A stretch of 6,456 bases of DNA. It comes from an uncultured Nitrospirota bacterium (GTDB lineage: Bacteria; Nitrospinota; Nitrospinia; SZUA-224). Positions 1-6,374 of this stretch are shown here, piece after piece. Positions within the stretch are counted from its first letter, which is position 1. The number at the start of each line of letters is the position of its first letter. Below the pieces are notes generated by a model. The model did no database searches. It had not been told where the DNA came from and was given only the letters and a program-made list of their open reading frames with translations. Where the stretch lies: assembly GCA_913009285.1 (NCBI GenBank), contig CAJVYE010000064.1, positions 1 through 6,456 of the forward strand, in the 5' to 3' direction. Both the position numbers and the translations under genes were made by a program.

Positions 1-1
1 A

Positions 2-496
2 TACGATCCAACAGAGAGTGGTTTTAATAAGATCATCGTGGCAACAGCAAATTCGATCCGCTTTTATTCTGACCTGAATAATGATAGAGACGAACCGGAA
101 CCAGATGGGGATACATGCGATTCCAATGAAGATATTACCTTTTCTTTTTGGAATAATACTACAATACGTAGAACCAACTTTTTTAATGGTAGGACTATTG
201 TTGAGTGTGGTGGAAATGGAAAAAGACCAAATCCACAGCCTTTAGCAGAAAATATTACTGATCTTACTTTTGAATACTGTTACGACTATAATAAAGATAC
301 AGGACAAGAAATTTGTTATGATGATTACAGTGAGATTGACGAGCCTAATGAACAGAATAATCGTGATGCTATCAGACGAATTAGAATCTCCATTACTGCC
401 AGGACAGCAAGGAGGGATCCCTACTGGCCGCATGATAATGGGTATCGCTTTAGAATCCTTGAGGATAGTGTGAAACTGAGGAATATGGGATTATAA
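2..496 (+). CDS. pilW: PilW-type minor pilin, 3' part (5' end outside window)
   Basis: C-terminal part (164 residues) of a type IV pilus assembly protein of the PilW family, a minor pilin that works with PilV, PilX and PilY1 to prime pilus assembly in the inner membrane and periplasm. The reading frame is open from base 2, so the GTG at 38 is an internal codon and not the start. The N-terminal prepilin helix is missing because the window begins inside the gene. Family-like features seen are ATANSIRFYSDLN near the left edge, PLAENITDLTFEY in the middle, and the ending RRIRISITARTA...DSVKLRNMGL, the usual close of PilW proteins in Desulfobacterota-like bacteria. The stop is TAA at 494-496. It lies upstream of pilX on the same strand, the usual minor-pilin order. 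Assignment rests on remembered family motifs. Another prepilin of the same fold is the only realistic alternative. Confidence 0.82.
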   Translation, partial: YDPTESGFNKIIVATANSIRFYSDLNNDRDEPEPDGDTCDSNEDITFSFWNNTTIRRTNFFNGRTIVECGGNGKRPNPQPLAENITDLTFEYCYDYNKDTGQEICYDDYSEIDEPNEQNNRDAIRRIRISITARTARRDPYWPHDNGYRFRILEDSVKLRNMGL

Positions 497-505
497 TTTG
501 TTTTC

Positions 506-533
506 TGTTTTCGAATGTCGATTTATAAGGAGA
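506..533 (+). repeat. GATTTTC-type heptad repeat element, copy 1, before pilX
   Basis: Degenerate 7-base units TGTTTTC, GAATGTC and GATTTAT are followed by the tail AAGGAGA. The 17-base core TTTTCGAATGTCGATTT (508-524) recurs exactly at 5343-5359, next to the start of the second pilY1 gene, and there too it runs into GATTTATAAG and a purine-rich tail. The element fills most of the 43-base pilW-pilX gap and its tail forms the pilX ribosome binding site. I interpret it as a short interspersed repeat; the sequence directly shows only two copies. Confidence 0.7.
527..533 (+). promoter_or_regulatory. Shine-Dalgarno of pilX
   Basis: AAGGAGA lies 6 bases before the ATG at 540. This decides the pilX start: an upstream in-frame TTG at 498 would translate the repeat element (FSVFECRF) and has no comparable ribosome binding site. 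The motif is the 3' tail of the heptad repeat. Confidence 0.85.
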
Positions 534-539
534 AAGCAT

Positions 540-1085
540 ATGATATATCGGGCTAAAGAGGAGGACTTCTGTTCCAGGAATATTACATCTGATGAACGAG
601 GCGCGGCATTGATCATAGCCCTTCTCATAATGGTAGTCCTGTCCGTGCTGGGTACAATGGCAATAATGATCACTTCAACCGATATCAAGATCAGTAACAA
701 TTACAGACAGTACCAGAACTGTTTCTATGCGGCAGACGGTGGTATCGAGTTGAGTAAATGTCTAATTCAAAACCGTGATAATATACAGAATTGCACTAAC
801 CAAGCAGAAGACGAAATAATAAATGACTCTTCCTTCCTAAATGACGATATTAGTGATAATCTTATCATTGGTGATGATAAATATGAACCTGATATCAACG
901 TCGATATAGGTTTGCCCGTGGATATAGATATCGATTTTAATGGTCAAGCGCCAGGGAACTCGTTATCTAAAACAAATGTAGAGCGATTTCAAATAGATTC
1001 TGTAGCCAGAAGGGATGGCAATGCCTGCTCTAATGTGGAGACTGCCTATCGATATGGTAGGTTCATTATAGGAGGAATGTCATGA
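540..1085 (+). CDS. pilX: PilX-type minor pilin
   Basis: Minor type IV pilin of the PilX N-terminal domain family, 181 residues from the ATG at 540. The N-terminus is a prepilin leader of about 21 residues ending ...SDERG, followed by the hydrophobic helix AALIIALLIMVVLSVLG (from residue 22). PilD-type prepilin peptidase would cleave after Gly21. Position +5 of the mature protein is Ile rather than the Glu of major pilins. After the helix, the block STDIKISNNYRQYQNCFYAADGGIE is typical of PilX-like proteins in Desulfobacterota (established family knowledge). The C-terminal half is Asp/Ile-rich (DINVDIGLPVDIDIDFNG) and poorly conserved. Mature PilX should sit in the inner membrane and help prime the pilus with PilW and PilY1. 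Its stop TGA overlaps the pilY1 start as ATGA, which suggests translational coupling. The start is set by AAGGAGA at 527-533. Confidence 0.86.
   Translation: MIYRAKEEDFCSRNITSDERGAALIIALLIMVVLSVLGTMAIMITSTDIKISNNYRQYQNCFYAADGGIELSKCLIQNRDNIQNCTNQAEDEIINDSSFLNDDISDNLIIGDDKYEPDINVDIGLPVDIDIDFNGQAPGNSLSKTNVERFQIDSVARRDGNACSNVETAYRYGRFIIGGMS
1070..1075 (+). promoter_or_regulatory. Shine-Dalgarno of pilY1
   Basis: AGGAGG lies inside the 3' end of pilX, 6 bases before the pilY1 ATG at 1082. With the ATGA stop/start overlap it supports coupled translation of pilX and pilY1. It also rules out the ATG at 1077, which is too close. Confidence 0.85.
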
Positions 1086-4000
1086 AAAATATTTTAAATA
1101 ATATATTAATTACTTTAGTCATTATATTTATTCTACTACCATTTAACACCCTGGCTCAGACTTTGCCTGACCATACTGCTTATCCACCATTCCTGTGTCA
1201 ATCCACGCCTAGTGTCCTGATAATCTTGGATAACTCAAAGAGTATGCTTTTGCCTGCTAATGCAGATTATTTTGAATTAAATCCTAATGCTCCGCCACTT
1301 AGCTCTCCTGATGGGCTGTCTTTTAATATAAATGAGCCTTATGTTGGTTACTTTGATCCAAATGCCGTGTATTCTTATAACAATGCCTTTGACCTCTTCA
1401 CAAAGAATAATACTGGTACTGTCACCACAGAGGAGTGGATGAAGGGAAACATCCTGAATTGGATTACTATGAGGCGTATAGATATAGCAAGGAAGGTGCT
1501 TGTAGGTGGTAAGGTGGGGGTGCTTGTGGATGGTAAGGTAGTAAATACACGTTCTGGTGAAGGACAGAGAATATTGATAGGAGAGGAGGATACTCCGAAC
1601 TCCTATCCAGGGGCAGCATTCATAAAAGAAGCACTCATAGGAGAGCAGGGTTTTTGGTTTGGGGTAAAGGATGGGAGCCTCTATGTGGTTAATAAGACCG
1701 ATGTGACCAGTAAACAACAGGTCTTTACATTAGGAACTGAATTTAAAATACAGGTTGTAGTAGCAAAAGATGATCCCGGGGTTTATGACAATCAGGGCAA
1801 TCCCCTGGGTATTATCCAGAGAATGGGTGATAAAGTACGATTTGGTCTTGAGCTTTTTAATGTTAAGGCTGTTAATACAGTTTGCGAGGGGCATGGAGAT
1901 ATGTGTCCTCCACCGGAAAATACATTCCAGAACATAGACAAATGTATGAATAATCCTATGGCAGGAGGTGACGGAGGTGACAGTGGCGATGGAGGTCCAG
2001 GAGGTGGCGCTGGAGATGTAGGAGGAGCACAAAAAGGAGAATGGGTAGATGTGGATAACTGGAGATGTACTGTGTCAGATGGCGGTATGATCGTAGTGCC
2101 GGTAGGTTCCGGGAATAAGGCGCATATAGATTTGATAGTCGCCTGGATAGAATTTGGTAAGAGTTTCCTCAGGGATGAGGCAGGAGGTCACAAAGAAGGT
2201 GAAGGTGGTGGAGGTGGAGGTGGAGTGAATATTGCAGGAGTAGGAAACGAAATGCATCCAAAGCCAGGGGATACAGGTTGGACCTGGACATGGACCTGGT
2301 CGCCATTGGCAGAGGCGTTATTCGAAGGGGTTAACTATTTTAAACAGATAACGCCAGCTTATTATAATGACCTTAGTGCTCCTAATGATTATTTAATCAA
2401 TGATTATTTGGTCAATAATAAGCTATGGGATCCTTATTATTATGAGGAAATCAAAGATTTTGTCCCCTGCTGTAACACTTATATTATACTTATCACTGAT
2501 GGACAATCCACTGATGATAGGCAGGCGAATCTTGAAGGGGGAACCTTTCGAGATCGTGATACTCCTATAGATAATGATCCTTTACCTCCAAATAATGATC
2601 CTGCTGCCTATCCCCCTAATGTCCAGGGGAGACGGGGTCCTGACTTTCTAGATGATGTAGCCTTGTGGGCACATACATATGATTTAAGAGACAAGGAAGG
2701 CAAAGATCTTGCTGGTATGCAGAAAGTAATCCTTTATCCCATATTTATTAACTTCTCTCAGGATCAAGATGCTGAAAGGGTAGCTATGCGGCTCCTTAGG
2801 GATACAGCAGACAATGGGGGTGGGAAATTTTTTGAAGCAAAGGATGGGGAGGAATTAGAGAAGGTCTTACTACTTGCCATAAATGATACCAAGAGACAGA
2901 TCAAAACCGCCTCTGGTACCTCATTAGCTGTGACCGGTAAGCCAGGTGGTGGTGAGGGGACCGCATTTTATGCATACTTTCGGCCGTCTTTGGGACCACC
3001 CAATGAAGAGGTAAATTGGCTTGGTTACCTTCATGCATTATGGATTGACCCGGAGGGTAATCTAAGGGAAGACTCTGATGGTGATAAAGAATTGGTCTTA
3101 GCAGATGATGAAATAATAGAATTTTCATTCGATATAGACACTAAAGCAACTATTATTTATAGATACGAGGTTGATGCTAATGGCAATAAACTTCCAGATC
3201 CAGATAAAGTTAGCACTGATTCTCTGGATGGACTCAAATCCATCTGGGAGGCAGGGAAGAAGCTTGCCCAGATGGATGTATCTAAAAGAGAGATATATAC
3301 CTATCTTGATCTCAACGGAGACAGGATAGTAGCGAACGAAGATGAATTCATAAAATTTATTGATACCAACGCCTTAACCCTTAAGCCATATCTGAGGGCA
3401 GACGATACAGGATTGTATACAGCAGAGAATATAATAAATTTCATCAGGGGAGATGATGTATCAATAACCGATGCTGATGGCAATATCATAAAAATGAGGG
3501 ACAGAACAATAAATGGCGAGGTGTGGAGATTGGGTGACATCATATACTCAATACCAACAGTGGTTGGCAGACCAATGGAGAATATAGACTTCATATATGC
3601 TGACGCAGATTATTTAGAATTCTATAATAAATATCGGAATAGGGAGGCAGTGGTCTATGTTGGCGCAAATGATGGTATGCTCCATGCCTTCAGGGCAGGT
3701 GTCTATAATTCAGGGGATAATCCTGAGACAGCTGAATATGAATATGGATGGTATAAGGATGATACGGATGATAGAGGAAAGGAATTATGGGCCTACATAC
3801 CTTTCAATCTATTGCCTCACCTTAAGTGGCTTACAGATCCAAATTACACACATATCTACTATGTAGATCTGAAGCCCAGGGTATTAGACGCACAGATATT
3901 CCCTGATGACCCTGAACATCCTGGTGGATGGGGCACAGTGCTTATCGGAGGCACGAGGTTTGGCGGAAAAAAATTGACAATCAATGATTTTGATGGAAGT

Positions 4001-5218
4001 GGAGAATCGAAGACCTTCGGGCCAGCCTATTTTGCGCTTGATATAACAGATCCTGAAACGTCCCCAAAATTGTTATGGGAATTTACACATGATGAACTTG
4101 GCTTTGCCATGTCATACCCTACAGTGGCAAAGATAGGGGATAATTGGTATGTAATTATTGGCTCAGGCCCTACAAAATATGATAGCACTAGTGATCAAAA
4201 AGCCGGCATATTTATGCTCAATCTTGAGGATGGTAAATTTATAACTAAATATGGCTTAGATGAGAGCAACGCCTTTATGGCAAATCCGATTGCTGTTGAT
4301 GTTGACCTCAATATAAAAGATGAAGGCGGAAGTTATTCTATAGAGGTTATCTACATAGGCGAGACATATAAAGAGGGCGCGGATTTAAACGGGAAGATGA
4401 TCAGGATATCAAAGGATGTGAATAATATATGGTATACATCAACCCTCTTCGTAACAGACCCTGGTCAGCCTATAACCACTGCTCCGGCTGTAACCACGGA
4501 TGGCGATAATAATCTCTGGGTATATTTTGGAACCGGGAAATACTTTATACCTAACGATAAGATGGATAAAAATATTCAGAGCTTTTACGGTATAAAGGAG
4601 CCATGCTGGAATGGAAGCGTATTTGGTGACAGCTGCGGCAATGTAAGCAAGGGAAATCTTTATGAATCAACAGATGTGGTCGTATACGAAGATGGGGACA
4701 TTAGCATAGGTGGTAGGTTTAATGATCTTATTAACGAGGTAAAAGCAAAGGATGGATGGTATATAGATTTTCCTGGAGGTGAGAGATCATTGAGTAAACC
4801 AGTGATATTCGGCGGTATGGTGCTCTTTACCACATTTGTGCCCAACAACACCAATATCTGTAGCTATGGCGGAGATGGATACCTGTATGCCCTTTATTAT
4901 GAAACAGGCACTGCCTATAAGGAATCTATCCTGGGTACTGTGATTGAGGGCAATGAAAATAAGAAAAGGCTCCTGAATAAGATATTCCTGGGACCAGGCA
5001 TACCATCCTCTGTAGGTTTGCACATCGGAAAAGAGGATTCCCTTGTGGGTGGAGGTGGAGGCAGCGGGGTATTGGATGTATCGTGTGGAAGTGCTGCAAA
5101 CGCATCAGGATCAAAGGTAACGGCATTTATTCAGGGGAGTTCCGGGCAGATTGCACAACAAACAGTAGCACCAGTCCTCGGCACAAACAGTAGGGTGATC
5201 TCGTGGGAGGAGAAATAG
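1082..5218 (+). CDS. pilY1: PilY1-type pilus tip protein
   Basis: Full-length PilY1/PilC-family protein, 1378 residues, exported and associated with the tip of type IV pili, where the family acts in adhesion, surface sensing and control of pilus retraction. A signal peptide (about 1-25, cleavage near TLA|QT) is followed by a vWA domain with the MIDAS motif DNSKS (50-54), SPLAEAL (from Ser407, where Thr is usual) and ITDG (Asp473). The vWA domain carries Gly-rich insertions at about 294-316 and Gly7 at 375-381, plus WTWTWTW at 400-406. An EF-hand or dockerin-like loop, DLNGDRIVANEDE, starts at Asp743. The C-terminal PilY1 propeller region shows LGDIIYS (from 817), VYVGANDGMLHAF (858-870), AYIPFNLLPHLKWL and a CSYGGDGYLYALYYETGTAY block; it ends VISWEEK. 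Start ATG overlaps the pilX stop and has AGGAGG 6 bases upstream. Identification is firm. The ligand cannot be inferred. Confidence 0.95.
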   Translation: MKNILNNILITLVIIFILLPFNTLAQTLPDHTAYPPFLCQSTPSVLIILDNSKSMLLPANADYFELNPNAPPLSSPDGLSFNINEPYVGYFDPNAVYSYNNAFDLFTKNNTGTVTTEEWMKGNILNWITMRRIDIARKVLVGGKVGVLVDGKVVNTRSGEGQRILIGEEDTPNSYPGAAFIKEALIGEQGFWFGVKDGSLYVVNKTDVTSKQQVFTLGTEFKIQVVVAKDDPGVYDNQGNPLGIIQRMGDKVRFGLELFNVKAVNTVCEGHGDMCPPPENTFQNIDKCMNNPMAGGDGGDSGDGGPGGGAGDVGGAQKGEWVDVDNWRCTVSDGGMIVVPVGSGNKAHIDLIVAWIEFGKSFLRDEAGGHKEGEGGGGGGGVNIAGVGNEMHPKPGDTGWTWTWTWSPLAEALFEGVNYFKQITPAYYNDLSAPNDYLINDYLVNNKLWDPYYYEEIKDFVPCCNTYIILITDGQSTDDRQANLEGGTFRDRDTPIDNDPLPPNNDPAAYPPNVQGRRGPDFLDDVALWAHTYDLRDKEGKDLAGMQKVILYPIFINFSQDQDAERVAMRLLRDTADNGGGKFFEAKDGEELEKVLLLAINDTKRQIKTASGTSLAVTGKPGGGEGTAFYAYFRPSLGPPNEEVNWLGYLHALWIDPEGNLREDSDGDKELVLADDEIIEFSFDIDTKATIIYRYEVDANGNKLPDPDKVSTDSLDGLKSIWEAGKKLAQMDVSKREIYTYLDLNGDRIVANEDEFIKFIDTNALTLKPYLRADDTGLYTAENIINFIRGDDVSITDADGNIIKMRDRTINGEVWRLGDIIYSIPTVVGRPMENIDFIYADADYLEFYNKYRNREAVVYVGANDGMLHAFRAGVYNSGDNPETAEYEYGWYKDDTDDRGKELWAYIPFNLLPHLKWLTDPNYTHIYYVDLKPRVLDAQIFPDDPEHPGGWGTVLIGGTRFGGKKLTINDFDGSGESKTFGPAYFALDITDPETSPKLLWEFTHDELGFAMSYPTVAKIGDNWYVIIGSGPTKYDSTSDQKAGIFMLNLEDGKFITKYGLDESNAFMANPIAVDVDLNIKDEGGSYSIEVIYIGETYKEGADLNGKMIRISKDVNNIWYTSTLFVTDPGQPITTAPAVTTDGDNNLWVYFGTGKYFIPNDKMDKNIQSFYGIKEPCWNGSVFGDSCGNVSKGNLYESTDVVVYEDGDISIGGRFNDLINEVKAKDGWYIDFPGGERSLSKPVIFGGMVLFTTFVPNNTNICSYGGDGYLYALYYETGTAYKESILGTVIEGNENKKRLLNKIFLGPGIPSSVGLHIGKEDSLVGGGGGSGVLDVSCGSAANASGSKVTAFIQGSSGQIAQQTVAPVLGTNSRVISWEEK
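1961..2029 (+). repeat. Gly-rich low-complexity stretch in the pilY1 vWA domain
   Basis: GGAGGT- and GGTGAC-like triplet repeats encode AGGDGGDSGDGGPGGG and following residues (about 294-316). The stretch sits between Cys residues of the segments CPPPENTF...DKCMNN and WRCTV, so it may be a disulphide-bounded loop emerging from the vWA domain. The Cys pairing is an inference. Confidence 0.6.
2204..2299 (+). repeat. Gly7 tract and Trp-Thr hexamer repeat in pilY1
   Basis: Seven consecutive Gly codons (2204-2224, alternating GGT and GGA) are followed after about 18 codons by TGGACC/TGGACA hexamers (2279-2299) encoding WTWTWTW. This is directly before the SPLAEAL MIDAS segment, where relatives typically show a single WTPLAE-like sequence. 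It looks like hexamer slippage expansion in frame. Confidence 0.6.
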
Positions 5219-5237
5219 AGATAGAGAGAGAGTTATT

Positions 5238-5279
5238 CCCTCTCCCCCTTGGGGAGAGGGTTAGGGTGAGGGGGAGAGG
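5238..5279. repeat. Palindromic C-rich/G-rich intergenic repeat between the two pilY1 genes
   Basis: A perfect 10-base-pair stem, CCCTCTCCCC (5238-5247) with GGGGAGAGGG (5251-5260), closes a 3-base loop. A second arm, GGGGGAGAGG (5270-5279), is also complementary to 5239-5248, so two alternative hairpins compete. The layout (stem, then TTAGGGTGAGGGGG) resembles an interspersed REP-like repeat that I recall from many environmental bacterial genomes; that link is from memory. There is no T-run after either arm, so it is not a standard intrinsic terminator, although a strong RNA hairpin here could lower expression of the second pilY1. The rest of 5219-5311 holds only a GA-rich run and weak ribosome binding sites. 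Confidence 0.75.
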
Positions 5280-5294
5280 AAGTAATAAGGAAAA

Positions 5295-5312
5295 ATGAGA
5301 AAGGTATGGTGA
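5295..5312 (+). other. Possible 5-codon leader ORF overlapping the second pilY1 start
   Basis: ATG at 5295 has TAAGGA just upstream (5286-5291). It encodes MRKVW and stops at TGA 5310-5312, which overlaps the ATG at 5312 as TGATG. This may deliver ribosomes to the second pilY1 start, but so short a reading frame can arise by chance. Confidence 0.2.
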
Positions 5313-5830
5313 TGATTATGAAGAGGATATTGGGATTTTCGATTTTCGAATGTCGATTTTCGATTTATAAGAAGAGGATATTAATAATATTGGCCGTTTT
5401 ACTTTATATAGTGGGGGTACGGACCGCACATATATCGGCTCAGACAATTATAGACTATACTGCATATCCTCCATTTATGAGTCTCTCTGCGACACCCAAT
5501 ATCCTGATAATACAGGATAACTCAGGGAGTATGAACAGGCCGGCATACGACAAAGGCGGTGATTATAGGAATACAGATGACACTTTTGACTCGAATAAGA
5601 CATACTATGGGTATTTTGATTCTTCAAGCAAATATGATTATGATGTTACTGGTCTTAGACCTGCGTGCGGTGGCAATAACTGTTTTTTCCCTTCAGGCTC
5701 AGGAGATTGGGATGGGAATTTTCTTAACTGGGTTACCATGAGGAGGATAGACATAGCAAAAAAGATATTGATAGGAGGTAAAGCTGTAACGAGATCACCA
5801 GCCGCAGGAGTTAACTATGCATTAGAATGA
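5312..5830 (+). CDS. Second PilY1-type protein, N-terminal part up to an in-frame TGA
   Basis: N-terminal 172 residues of a second PilY1 protein. In-frame ATGs lie at 5306, 5312 and 5318. I prefer 5312 because AAAGG (5300-5304) is then 7 bases away. The signal sequence is unusual: KRIL occurs twice, with a repeat-encoded segment GFSIFECRFSIYK between, then KKRILIILAVLLYIVGV and a likely cleavage at HISA|Q. Without the insert it would be a normal 25-residue signal peptide. The mature start QTIIDYTAYPPF parallels QTLPDHTAYPPF of the upstream PilY1. The vWA MIDAS motif DNSGS is at residues 69-73. FLNWVTMRRIDIAKKILIGGK matches ILNWITMRRIDIARKVLVGGK of the paralogue. TGA at 5828-5830 ends this segment, yet clear PilY1 sequence continues in the same frame beyond it. 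So this is one gene with a nonsense change, an assembly error or recoding, and not a complete small protein. Confidence 0.85.
   Translation: MIMKRILGFSIFECRFSIYKKRILIILAVLLYIVGVRTAHISAQTIIDYTAYPPFMSLSATPNILIIQDNSGSMNRPAYDKGGDYRNTDDTFDSNKTYYGYFDSSSKYDYDVTGLRPACGGNNCFFPSGSGDWDGNFLNWVTMRRIDIAKKILIGGKAVTRSPAAGVNYALE
5320..5382 (+). repeat. Heptad repeat element, copy 2, flanked by a 12-base direct repeat
   Basis: GAAGAGGATATT occurs at 5320-5331 and again at 5371-5382. Between them lie heptads GATTTTC (5334-5340), GATTTTC, GAATGTC, GATTTTC and GATTTAT (5362-5368), then AA. The spacing of the direct repeats is 51 bases, so 17 codons are added in frame to the signal-peptide region. Bases 5343-5359 are identical to 508-524 before pilX. 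This arrangement looks like insertion of a short element with a target duplication; slippage duplication is an alternative. Confidence 0.75.
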
Positions 5831-5838
5831 GAAGTTCC

Positions 5839-5864
5839 TCCTGACAATGGCGCCTGTTGCAGGA
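5839..5864 (+). other. Bulged stem-loop just after the in-frame TGA
   Basis: TCCTG (5839-5843) pairs with CAGGA (5860-5864). A5844 is bulged, CAA (5845-5847) pairs with TTG (5857-5859), and two G-U wobbles and a G-C pair close a small loop around CGC (5851-5853). It begins 8 bases after the TGA. Geometry is loosely like a bacterial SECIS element, but the bulged U and GGU loop of the E. coli fdhF element are absent, so it may simply be chance structure in coding sequence. Confidence 0.35.
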
Positions 5865-6040
5865 CATTTGTGAAACACTATAACGGTTCGGGTGTGAGCT
5901 CCCATCCTGGCGATTATTATTATGGTGTATATATTGACGGGAAGCTATATGTAAATAACAATAGCACACCATTTAATGTAAGAGGAGGGGGAAATGGAGG
6001 TATGGGTAGTTCTGGTGATTGTTATGGTAGTATTGATGGA

Positions 6041-6154
6041 GGTATGGGCAGTATGGTCGCTATGGTAGGACTTGGCGGCCTGGGCGGTTTGATTAGGGGC
6101 AGTATGGTCGGTATGGTCGGTATGGGAGGTATGGGAGGTATGGGAGGATGGGGA
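6041..6154 (+). repeat. 9-base in-frame tandem repeats encoding a Gly/Met-rich loop
   Basis: Two clusters of 9-base units, each one triplet of residues. Cluster one is GGTATGGGC, AGTATGGTC, GCTATGGTA (6041-6067). Cluster two is AGTATGGTC, GGTATGGTC, then three copies of GGTATGGGA (6101-6145) and a degenerate unit to 6154. They encode GMG, SMV, AMV and SMV, GMV, GMG, GMG, GMG. Cys codons at 6020 and 6158 bracket the region, suggesting a disulphide-closed loop. Confidence 0.85.
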
Positions 6155-6374
6155 GACTGTGGATCCGGTTCGGGTAATATATACAACATTATTGTTGAGG
6201 TTGGCTCAACCCCGCCAGAGGGGATCATTCAAAAGATGAAGAAGTATGCAAGATTTGGCCTGGAGATATTTAACGATACGCAGGGGGGGAAGATTGAGCA
6301 GTATGTTAATTTTAGTGATTATGTTTATACTGATAATGAAACTCATATAGAAAAGCTTATAGACAGCATAGAAA

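Larger units (their letters stand above)
5831..6374 (+). pseudogene. Second PilY1-type protein, continuation after the TGA, cut off by contig end
   Basis: Same frame as the segment ending at 5830, with no other stop to the contig end. It begins EVPPDNGACCRTFVKHYNG and contains VYIDGKLYVNNNS (compare GVKDGSLYVVNK in the upstream PilY1). A Gly/Met-rich insertion follows, then EGIIQKMKKYARFGLEIFND, which matches LGIIQRMGDKVRFGLELFN. HIEKLIDSIE corresponds to HIDLIVAWIE. The rest of the vWA domain and the whole C-terminal PilY1 region lie beyond the contig. A GTG at 5870 could be taken as a separate start, but homology on both sides of the TGA and the lack of a good ribosome binding site speak against a separate gene. 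The last genuine residue is Glu (6371-6373). Any longer translation (IGRAHV) is adapter. Labelled pseudogene only because of the TGA; a base error or recoding would make it part of an intact gene. Confidence 0.75.

Noticed and set aside
498..539. TTG start for pilX giving MFSVFECRF...
   Set aside because: This extension is translated repeat element. The ATG at 540 has AAGGAGA at ideal spacing and gives a normal prepilin leader.
1277..2257. Open frames on the minus strand opposite pilY1 (1277-1717, 1730-2032, 2075-2257)
   Set aside because: They lie wholly inside the well-supported pilY1 gene, have Ile/His/Ser/Thr-rich compositions expected of antisense frames, and show no recognisable domain.
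5238..5260. Intrinsic terminator after the first pilY1
   Set aside because: The stem is strong but is followed by TTAGGGTGAG with no U-run, and a related second arm follows. It fits a palindromic repeat better.
5334..5368. CRISPR or iteron array made of GATTTTC units
   Set aside because: Units are 7 bases with no spacers, only about five copies, and lie inside a signal-peptide coding region; no cas or rep gene is present.
5828..5830. Alternative genetic code with TGA as Trp or Gly
   Set aside because: TGA is the natural stop of pilX, Trp is TGG throughout, and the long pilY1 gene has no in-frame TGA, although the Gly column here is aligned with a TGA.
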